Assembly: GCA_030549495.1 (NCBI GenBank)
Contig: JAUIRK010001010.1
Coordinates: 124,001-188,000 of the forward strand
DNA: 64,000 nt
Direction of reading: 5' to 3'
Source of the DNA: Nectonema munidae
Lineage: Eukaryota > Nematomorpha > Nectonematoida > Nectonematidae
The notes beneath the pieces were generated by a model. The model was given only the letters and a program-made list of their open reading frames with translations, ran no database searches and had not been told where the DNA came from. The stretch's first letter is position 1, and each line of letters opens with the position of its first letter. Of this stretch, positions 55,160-64,000 are shown one piece after another. The position numbers and the translations under genes were made by a program.

Positions 55160-55557
55160 ATCCCAGAAATTGGTCGAAAAAGTAAGAAGAATTGGTAACT
55201 TATGGAGACACGGAAGTGATGGATGTAGCTCGATTTTTCAAACAAGATGTGATGTCCACTGTATCTGCCTTTCGAGATTTCAAATGTGGATATATATCAA
55301 CTGACTATGAAAACTTTTTCAAGTTATTAATATATTCCCTGTTTCCACGGCTGAATGCGAACATGGGTTTAGTTCGATGAATGACATCTGTACATCAGAA
55401 CGTAATCAGATGAGTGTACACGCATTTGATGCTGTTCTTTTTCTGAATATCAATGGACCCCCTATTTCACGGGTAGATTTTACAAAATACGTTCACACTT
55501 GGTTAAAAAACCATCGATCTGCAATCAGCCCGGATCGAAAGACAGATGATATGTGTG
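55160..55557 (+). mobile_element. hAT transposase C-terminal (dimerisation) fragment
   Basis: Plus strand reads YGDTEVMDVARFFKQDVMST, then after a frame change MNDICTSERNQMSVHAFDAV, LFLNINGPPISRVDFTKYVH and TWLKNHRSA. This is the C-terminal dimerisation block of the KIAA1586/ZBED-like hAT group ('ERGFSSMN.ICT..RN.LSV.T..A..F...NGPP...F.P..YV..W'). The upstream catalytic core is missing. A hAT MITE is inserted at 55558. Confidence 0.75.
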
Positions 55558-55850
55558 CAGTGGCGGATCGAGAAATTTCTTATAGAGGGGCCGAAATCTA
55601 TTAAATTTTTTTGCAATTTTGATAAAAGTCTTTAGAGAATACGACAGCGGTATTATGTCTTTTAGAATCACTAATTATTACCTATGTTTTAATATTTATA
55701 ACATTATTTTGCCGTGAATAAATTGCAAAATTTTATTTTTTATACATGTAAGGTATACATTATTAAGGGTAATTTTCGAAGCCATTTTTCATAGAAGGAG
55801 GCTTAGGCCCATGAGGCATGCCCCCCCCCCCCCCCTTGGATCCTCCACCG
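55558..55850 (+). mobile_element. hAT-type MITE with 8-bp target duplication
   Basis: The left end is CAGTGGCGGATCGAGAAATT; the right read inverted is CGGTGGAGGATCCAAGGGGG. Flanks are TATGTGTG (55550-55557) and TGTGTGTG (55851-55858), 7/8. 293 bp with a 15-base C run near the right end. Related to the truncated copy at 35825. Confidence 0.85.
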
Positions 55851-55859
55851 TGTGTGTGC

Positions 55860-58800
55860 CTTGTCTTCAGCACCTACTTTTTTCAACAAAGTGAATTTCG
55901 AAGAATTTTTCAATTCCACTTTTTTATGTTAAAATAAAATAAAAATTGTTGTATTGTAAATTGTAATTCTTTCTAGCGAGTAAGTAAGCCTTTTAATAAT
56001 ATAGCCTAACTCTTGTAGTTTTAGTGTTTGTCATGACCCATATTCATAAGAATTCTCACTGACCCTTTTTTGATATATAGAACCTATGTTATCTATCTCA
56101 AAATATAGGCAGTGTAGTAGCATGTAGCTTTAGACATGCATACAAGTACTGATCTTTTTTATAGAAGTAGACCTTATGGGACGTTTCCTACAACGTTTAT
56201 GTGTTTCTATGTAAGGGGTCACTCCACCCAGTCGAGCATCCCCCCTCCCCCCTAGTGAAAATTTTCTACTAGGCACCCTGAACTAATGAAGTTCCCATAT
56301 AAACTTTAAATGAAATTTTCATTCTTTCAGTTTGTTTTTTTCTAAGCCAAAACTTTTTTTCATTTTTCTTAAACATTTGATAATTTAAGATCTCTAAAAC
56401 TTTTCACTCAGTTTAACTTCGATAAATAAGTCTATAATTTATTTTAACGCACCTCCCTATCGTGCTTTATACTTCTCCTGTTTTTTAATGCAGAGGATTA
56501 GAATTAGCCCCCCCCCCCCCTTTTTCCCGTTTGTTAAGGGAGGTCATATTTACATGATCCCTTCAAAATATAGTAAATTAAAGTTATGAAACATACAAAA
56601 AATCGTTAGAATATTAAATAAATAGAAAAAGTAAAGTTGTGTTTTTAAATTTTAGACATGAAAATAAAGCTATTAGTTAAATAATTCCCATTCTCTTCTG
56701 AATTAAATTTTATGAATTGATAGGTTTTCGCCAATAAAAATATTAATTTTAGTATGTTGTGGATTGATTTAAGAAAAACGATTGTTCTAACAACATTTCA
56801 TTTGGATGATTTTTTAATTATATGAAAAAATTTTGTTCACTTATGAAATTTTCAAGCACTTTGAAATTGTGACTGTGCGTTTAAGACAAGGCATGAAAAT
56901 AACTTTTTTTTACATCAAAAACCTTTGTTAAGTACAATTCATTACAAAGTCCTTCTATAGATATCATTTTCTTGTATTTAATTCAAAAAGAAAATTCTAT
57001 TTTTTGAAATTCTTTAGCATTTTAACCTAATGAAAATTAAAAATTTTAGTCAATTTTAGTTACCTAAAGGGCCTTACCTCAGGTGCAATAATTGTGAGCT
57101 ATGTCAACTGCATAGAAGAAACAAAAAAATATATAAATACAGTGAAAAATATTTTTAATGGGGGTCATTTTTGACCACAATCTCACTTCAAATTAAAATA
57201 GAACTTTACCGAAACGATTGGAATTAAAAAAAAGGTAAATTATATAAAATTTTGTATTTTTCTTTTAAAAAGTAGATATAAGCGTTTTAAAGTCATTTTA
57301 GCCCCGTTGAAATTTGAGACTCAAAATTATAGTGTTTATATAATTACTTTTATTCAGTAAATCTAGACAAAAACACAAGACTTTTAGTTTTACATATAAA
57401 AAATAATCAGTAAAAGTCTGCGGATATTCAATAGTGGTGAGTCGTTTTAATTTATTTTCTGGAAAATATGATACATAAAAACAGAATAATACAATTAAAG
57501 TTATCTCTACTTGCCTTTAAACTTCAGGTTTTAGTGTACTTATTATATAAAATAAAGCTGTACAATTAAAAAGAATAGTTTTCAAAAAAAATTGAGAAAT
57601 ATCTTAAAAAATATTGTAAAATCATTTTAGCATAAACATGCTTTTTTTATTTGGGAATAATCTAACATTTTCTAGATTTGTTAATTTAAGTTATTTTATA
57701 ATAAAATTTAAATATATTTACTTGTTAAGAAATTTTAAAAGTTTTTATTTTTATTTTGTTTAATTTTATTTTTTTTCTTTTTACTTTAATTTTTTCGCAT
57801 AGACATTTCAATCCTTATCGAGGTAACAAAAATGGTTCACAATTATACAATTTTTGCATTCTTATCATCAGAATGAGGTCGTTGACATAACTTTATAGAT
57901 TAAGATGATATTTTTCTGAATAAGAAACTCAAGATTTATATGTATGTCAAATTTCATGTTCATATCTTTTTTTATTAGGTGGCAATTTAACTTTATTTCT
58001 GTCAGCTCATTTTACCACGACCCGGCACAATTAAGCTTAAATTTTGAGTGTTTTTTTAATTTTTTTATTGTATTTAAAAAATCAAAATTGAAAAGTTTTA
58101 ATTAAAAATAATTTTTTTTTAAAATTAAATTATTATTCCTTATGTTTCAAATCCAGTTTTTCATAGTTGTAAAGGGCGGAATCAATTAAACTGGAGTTTT
58201 TGGTCAAAAAAATTAAGAAAAGTATTTTTCTTTTGTTTTTATATGAATTTCTTATCAATTTTTGAATATATATGCACTTAGCGCGTGTATTTTTATTGTT
58301 TGGTTGCGCGCGTGTTTTAATGACACCGTAAATTTTTGGTCAAAAAAATAAAAAAAGTTTACTATTTTTTATAAATTTTTGAAAATATATGTGCTTTGCG
58401 CTTGTGTTTTTATTTTTTGTTTACTTTAGCGCGTGTTAAAGAATTCTTCACATTTTGAATTAAAAGATATTAGAGTTTTTTGGTGTGTATTTGTTATTTA
58501 TGATATTTTGTTGGATACATAAAAGGTGTTCTGGAATTAAAGGTAATTTATTAAAAGATAAAATTTTAAATGTACTAGTTCTGATTTTAAAAAAGGTTAA
58601 ATTAGTAAACAAAAGTTAGTAATAAAAGATATAAAAATAGGAATGGTAATCAATTTTGTCACCTGGGAGAAGTTATAGATCAGAAAGGTAGTGTTAGTAA
58701 CTCAGTAGAACACAATAAAACTAGCCTGGAACAAATTAAAATCTTTATGTAGTGTTCTATGTGATAATACTTTATCTTTAAGCATAAAAGAATTTAAAAT

Positions 58801-58940
58801 CTAATTGGAAAGACAAATGAAATGAAAAAATAAATTTATGTAATGTAAATGAATCAATAAAGTAATAGAGGCTTGTATAAATAGAATTGTAGGTTCAAAT
58901 AAATTAAAAAATATATAAAATTTAATAGTACATAGAACTC
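55860..58940. other. Intergenic, nothing recognised
   Basis: A 3-kb A+T-rich stretch. C runs occur at about 56240-56262 and 56510-56520, possibly marking more hAT-MITE ends of the CAGTGG-type group, but paired termini were not found. A pair of related segments with TTTTTGGTCAAAAAAAT and GCGCGTGT motifs lies at 58195-58320 and 58330-58440 (local duplication). No gene. Confidence 0.45.
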
Positions 58941-58949
58941 GATATAGAC

Positions 58950-60860
58950 CAGTGGTTCCCAACCTTTTTTTTAAATGACCCCAATTATATTTCTCAAAAT
59001 ATGACCACGACCCCACTAATTTAATTGTATATACTTTATTAAAACTACATATGATTAGCTGGCTGTAAAAGAAAGGCACGCCAATTGTAATGAATATATC
59101 TGTAAGAGAGGTGCTCTAAGGTTGTCAAAGACAAAATGAACATCTTTAAATTTTATATTCACAGCATTATAAATTTTAAAACTTGACATTAATTAAAACA
59201 ACCACTTTGGAATAATATTCTGTCATATTCTTTAAAAACAAGCTAAAGTTTTATATTTTTCTGTGAAATGGTAAATTAATTTAAATTGGAGCCTTGGGCT
59301 TGAATAATGTTGCTAAGTTACTCTATTCGTGGTTCAGTCTTGAAAAGTGCTACCCTGAAATCATGTTTCGTTTGTAGCCAGAGCTTCAACTTTAGCTTTT
59401 AGTTTTGATGGCAGTCAGAGTTGCAAATCGTGATTCACATAAATAGGTTGTAGCGAAAGGCAATAACACTTCTAGCCTCGAATCCAAGGACGGGTTTCTT
59501 TTTTGACAGCAGTCCAGAACACACTTAGAGTTTGTCTCTGAAATTGAAAACAAAGAGTTTCCTCATGCTGGTCTCTATAAGCTCCTCTTGAATATTTTGG
59601 ATAGAAGACTCTTCTTTTAAAGATCCTCGGCTTGGATATCAAAGGATCTTCGCAAACATTTGTATTTCTCATGTACTTCTCCACCCGAAATGTACCTATA
59701 AAAACCTTCACTTAATTTCTCAAGGTGCCCAACAATGACATTTTGTAAGGCCAGAAATGATTCGACTTTTTCATCTTCCAGAAAAAGGTTCTAAAGTGTA
59801 AAGGCCCAGTTTTTGCTAGTTCAATCTTTCCTTTCCACAGCCTCAGCTTTGCTTTGAAATCCTAAAATTTTCTTACAGAGATTATAGTCTAATCTTTCTT
59901 TGTATGGATATATTCAGCAAATTCATCTCTTAAAATACGTCTGTCAGATATGTCAGTTTAACAAACACTTTATTTCTGTAAGCCTTGATGTCAGTACATG
60001 TTTCTTCTCGTTTACTCTGCACACATTTAAAGAACCCTTTTAGCACTTTTCCTCGTGATAGCCTCCTAACAGAAGAGTAGTAAAGCAGATGTTCATATTC
60101 GGATCCCATATCAGAGCACTATTGACTAAACAGCCTTGAATTCAATGCTGATGATTTAAAAAATTTACTATTTGAATAACATCTATAACAGTCTTAAGCT
60201 CAAGTAATATTTATCGAGAAGCAAGATTTTCTCGGTGAATCAGACAATAAGTCGCTATCACTGTGCGGTGTTGAATTGTTTTACTCTGGCAGTGAAACAC
60301 AAACTGTAGCACGAATCCCATTTTTCTTTGATGAAACTATTAACCAACTTCAAAAGATATTAACCTTTTGTTGTTGTCTCCAGTAATTTACAGAACAAAA
60401 CGTTTTCTTCAATGTACTCTTCCCTTGGTACTACGCAAATATCAAGACCTGAGCATCGTCACAGGCGTCAGTTGACTCAACCAACTGCAAGCTGAATTTT
60501 TCGCTCTCCTTGATTACATCCACTACCTGTTCTTAATGTCTTGCGAAATCTCTTGAATTCTTCTTTTGATTGTGTTATCTGACAGCGAAATAGCTTCAGT
60601 TTTTGCATTGCAGCATGTCCAAGGATGGTACAAACCATAACAAGGGCTGCGGCGTTACCAACTTTTCTCCAATTTTGTGTGCTTGCATACACTTTCCAAT
60701 TTTTTTGCATATAGTTGTCTAACCGCTGACGTTTCAGTTCTTAAAATACTCAAGATATTTCTCTGTCAGAGTTGGGTGTTTTCCCAGGAGATGGCCCTTG
60801 AAATTTCTTTAGGCCCTCGTGACTGACCATCTGAAATGGAATATAAATTAAATTACCAGC
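58950..60860 (-). mobile_element. hAT (ZBED5-like) transposon, frame-broken, one terminus seen
   Basis: At 58950 the terminus CAGTGGTTCCCAACCTTTTT is typical of ZBED5-type hAT elements. The minus strand reads from about 60830: EGLKKFQGPSPGKTP, YMQKNWKVYASTQNWRKVGN, later EFAEYIHTKKD (about 59930), KLRLWKGKIELAKTG (59835), and FQRQTLSVFWTAVKKETRPW (59530) followed by SLQPIYVN (59440), corresponding to the C-terminal 'LSLFW..V..EYP.L...AL..LLPFATTYLCE' block. There are many stops and frame changes. The opposite terminus was not found before 61 kb. Confidence 0.7.
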
Positions 60861-61069
60861 CCACCTCTTTTGGGCACTAAACTCCCATCCATGAAGTTGG
60901 GTGTGTATAACACACACATCGACAAATTATATAAAAGATACTAAAAAAACTTACGAAAAATTACAATGAAGAAAAGATGAAATTCATTTAAAAATGTTAA
61001 TGGAGTATATACTATTATATCAGATTGTAGAAGAAAAGAAGTAAGATAATAAATCAATGGTTATTTAAC

Positions 61070-61330
61070 AACTTTTTTCTTCTCCTTTCAATCCATCTCT
61101 TCGCTTGCGGTCCTCTGCTTTTCCCCGTAACTGTTAATTCCAACGCCTGTCGAGTCACATCTTTTTCGTTTTTCCTTAGCACATTGACAATACCATTGGA
61201 GTTAGCTTCTTTCTATAATTGCTAGTACGCTTTCTATCACCATTGGCCTTCTTCTTACCTCCTCATTCTTTATTCCGTCTTTTAGTAGAGTCACGCCCAA
61301 CATCATTCTTATATTATCATTTCTGTTTTA
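61070..61330 (-). mobile_element. LINE C-terminal fragment (RTE-like)
   Basis: Minus strand reads MMLGVTLLKDGIKNEEVRRR, then LQWY, NVLRKNEKDVTRQALELTVT, GKSRGPQAKRWIERR. It matches the tail 'RM.GVTR.DRIRNE.IR..LGV....(L)RW.GHVLRR...GKR.RGRPK.RWMD' common after RTE-like RTs. Short and frame-broken. Confidence 0.65.
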
Positions 61331-61578
61331 ATCAATTTTATTTCACCCATCTTCTTCAAATTCTGATTGCTGTAAAGTATTTGCAGTCGGCATCGAATTT
61401 TTGTAAGCCTTTATAAATGTACTATCATTGTTGAATAATCTCATAACTATAAATGGAATATTTTCAAAGAATATGATTGCTATGCCAAATTAGGATTCAT
61501 AGAAAAATACCTCACAAATTAAACTAGGAATTTTGAAAGAAAATTTTTGGTTTTAGAAAAAACTTGACATTTATTTTT

Positions 61579-61698
61579 ATGTTGATGATAAAAAAAAGGT
61601 AAGAAGGATGCTTTATTTCTAACAGCAGAGCCTCTTCAGTTTGGTAAGGATTACTACAGAAAATTTGGGTTAAAACCTGGAGAAGTTCCTGTCATATG
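61579..61698 (+). other. Short unassigned coding-like block
   Basis: A 38-codon open frame with an unusually protein-like reading: GKKDALFLTAEPLQFGKDYY then RKFGLKPGEVPVI and a stop. No family recognised. It could be a mobile-element shard or chance. Confidence 0.25.
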
Positions 61699-61699
61699 A

Positions 61700-62340
61700 A
61701 GTATCACAACTGTTCAATGAGACATTGATAGCGTTGATCGATTTTACACTTTTATAGTATTTCATAGTATTATCATGATAGCCGAAGGATCAAAATATTT
61801 TTATCAAATATAATTGATATTTTGGTTCATTATTTTTGGGTTTTTTTGCAGAATTAAGAAACATTTTACTCCATTTCAAGAAAAGAAATTCACGTCATCA
61901 CTCTTTTGATGTGCGTATACCATATGAGGTCATTAGTAAATCCTAAAAATAATATTAAAGCAAGAAATAACTAACACAAAAAAGAAAGCTTTGCGAATTA
62001 CGGTAACTCAGCATCGCAAGTTTTTCATTATGCCTGGGCCTGACAAAAGTTTTGAGCTGAACGGCTGCATTAAAGTCCATATAGGGTTTGCAGGGCCTTT
62101 ATTAGGAATTAGGTTGCGTAAAAGCTTTAAATTCCCTACCTATTGATAATGAGAGGCAATGCTGATGTGTCAAAGGTAAATATTATTTGTCCCCCTCACT
62201 CACACATGCTCTAAAAATAATTAGATCTTTTTCTTTTTGCAGAATCAATAGTTTGCATACATCAACAAACTAAAGTGCTATAAAATAGTACAAGGTAAAG
62301 AGTAACAAAAATACAATACAAAAAAAAGTGACAAACTTAG
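61700..62340. other. Intergenic with a duplicated segment
   Basis: About 61884-61960 (TTTTGATGTGCGTATACCAT, GTCATTAGTAAATCCTAAA) is similar to 62848-62920, so a LINE-derived segment is represented twice. Nothing else recognised. Confidence 0.4.
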
Positions 62341-62349
62341 AATAAGTAA

Positions 62350-62930
62350 TCTGGAATTTTATTACAGAAAGAAAAAATTTTTTATAAAAATATACATAGT
62401 AATAGATAAACATTGCAGTGGATAAGAAAGAAGGTAGTTTGAAAAAAATTCTGAATAAAAAGAACAGATTTTTTTTAAATGATTTAAGGATGAAGAATCT
62501 AAGTAAGGATAAAGTTGAATAATCGATTTGAATGTGTTCAATTCATATTGTGGAAGTTAACTTTCAATTACTTTGATTTTTATCAGTGTATTGTGAGGAT
62601 AAACTAAAGAGAGTTGGTGCGAAATAAATCTACAAAGTACATTTTTAAAATTAAAAGATTAGCCAGTGCGAATATAGCTTGATTTGAAAATGTCGAGATG
62701 CACTAATGACTAATTGTATTAATGTTACAATGAATGAAAGAAAAAAGCTTATTGAGAATAGAATATAGCTAGAAGCCCAAATAATATTAGAGTAGCGGAG
62801 ATGAGAGTTAAAAGCATGTAAAATTTTTGAATAAACTTTAAAGACGAGAAATTCGCGTGATCACGCTTTTGATATGCGTAGACCATGAGAGTCATTAGTA
62901 AAGCCTAAATAATATTTATAACATCTGCTT
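62350..62930 (-). mobile_element. CR1/Jockey-like LINE 3' fragment
   Basis: Minus-strand reading near 62830-62740: SHLRYSNIIWASSYI, matching the post-RT motif 'PHLRYSNIIWASS' of CR1/L2-type elements. The remainder is degraded. A partial repeat of its upstream part is at 61884-61960. Confidence 0.5.
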
Positions 62931-63265
62931 AAATTGATATTATTAATTTTTAACTGCCAAGATTTATATTCAAACCTCATCATCACGATTTAACGAATCA
63001 AAAGATCCGTATTCCCCCTTTTTGTTCTCGATCAGTATTAACGCAGGCACCCCTATAATCCCTTATCTCTAGTGAAACTTTTCTCAATTATGAGAAGCAT
63101 TTTAAAGCTTTGGAGACACTACACCCATCACATTTTGTCGATGCCGCACTTCGCAGCTTCAAATATATTTTGCGTTATTTGTTTGTGGTAACTAATAGCT
63201 ATTCTATAAGTTAGTAACTTTTACTGACTAAAGAGCTAACAGACATACACGCTTGCTAAAAAATA
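62930..63265. other. Intergenic, nothing recognised
   Basis: Sequence between the LINE fragment and the Tigger MITE. No supported feature. Confidence 0.4.
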
Positions 63266-63785
63266 CAGCCAGACCTCGTTTATCCGACACTCTTCGTTTG
63301 ACACATATTCTTGTCCGATTAACGAAATTTCTACCAGCGTATGAAATTTATAAAGAATCAATACCTTAAACTCAAATGTTATTTATTAAATAAAGTATAT
63401 ACAATATTTATGTAATGTGAAATAATTTTTCATAAATGGTTACTTCAAGTTCTCTCCTACACCAAAAAGATGGGAAAAGTAAAGAAATTAGTGCGTCGTC
63501 AAAGCATCATCTTTATGTATAAATTAAGATTCATCGACAAACATATTGAAAATATTGAACTCCCTTTGTAAAGCAAGTACTATCACACTGTCAATCTTAA
63601 AATTGCAACATTTTGTCTGTCGGATTAACAAACTCTTCAAAAGCGTTTAAAATAAATTAGTTTGATTTGAAGCACTCTCAGTATCGGAATGTGAATGTCT
63701 GAATAGCGAAGGAGAATAACTGAAAAATGCTTTACAGACAGTAGTGTGTCGGTTAGGAGGGTTGTCGGATAAACAAGGTATTCAC
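63266..63785. mobile_element. Tigger/pogo-type MITE, TA flanked
   Basis: The left end is CAGCCAGACCTCGTTTATCC followed by GACA; the right read inverted is GTGAATACCTTGTTTATCCG followed by ACA. Flanked by TA at 63264-63265 and 63786-63787. An internal TCCGATTAACGA near 63313 and GTGTCGGTTAGG near 63746 extend the inverted similarity. 520 bp, no readable transposase. It is a different subfamily from 7520-8017. Confidence 0.8.
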
Positions 63786-63787
63786 TA

Positions 63788-64000
63788 ACTAACTATTTGT
63801 TGAAAATCATTATTATTCATAAAATATGATCTATTTGATATTTATATACCCATTGCTCAATAATCAAACTTAATATCACACGTCGAAGTACCTACCTTAT
63901 TACGGTTTTTAAAACCAAAGCCAATTCAGTACCTTTAGTATATTTTTTCAAAATATCTCGGTTCTCTAAACTCAAAGAAATGATAGAAAACTAATTTATA
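63788..64000. other. Window end, nothing recognised
   Basis: A+T-rich flank of the Tigger MITE. No feature supported. Confidence 0.4.

Noticed and set aside
1-64000. CRISPR array, toxin-antitoxin pair or bacterial operon
   Set aside because: Tandem repeats here have no regular unique spacers, and gene structure, splicing and mobile elements are plainly those of an animal genome.

Overview
The window is animal genomic DNA, very A+T-rich by eye (about three quarters, an estimate), with small intron-split host genes scattered among old transposable elements. Two host genes are recognisable, both on the + strand: CXXC1/CFP1 (a Set1/COMPASS subunit) at 621-14028, entered mid-gene and lacking its 5' end and last exon(s), and a complete ribosomal protein S8 gene (RpS8) at 44351-47696. 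Codon-level similarity and the ZBED-like hAT, pogo, piggyBac, Penelope and CR1-like mix fit an arthropod. A copepod is my best guess, but that is inference only.

Layout. 1-14 kb: CXXC1, whose long first visible intron holds a Penelope-like element, a fossil LTR-retrotransposon integrase, a 28-bp minisatellite and a pogo/Tigger derivative. 14-23.7 kb: no host gene; three dispersed repeat families (called R1, R2, R3 here) and a tRNA-derived SINE. 23.7-31.7 kb: one non-LTR retrotransposon (zinc-knuckle ORF1, then endonuclease/RT ORF2) split by a 4.3-kb piggyBac element, which itself contains a TTAA-flanked MITE and, inside that, another inverted-repeat element. 31.7-44 kb: a 94-bp tandem array, MULE-like transposase debris, hAT MITEs, a palindromic R1 copy, a degenerate ~145-bp satellite, and a SINE with an 11-bp target duplication inside a LINE tail. 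44.35-47.7 kb: RpS8. 47.8-50.9 kb: a hAT element with an exact 8-bp target duplication just past the RpS8 poly(A) signal. 51-64 kb: LINE and hAT fragments, hAT MITEs and a Tigger MITE.

The most informative non-coding feature is a box C/D snoRNA candidate in RpS8 intron 4. Its 11-nt guide matches the 28S rRNA segment targeted by human SNORD46, and human SNORD46 is also hosted by RPS8. No operon-like or defence-like system is visible. The main interest lies in nested insertions, intact target-site duplications, a paralogous empty site, and the conserved snoRNA-host relationship.
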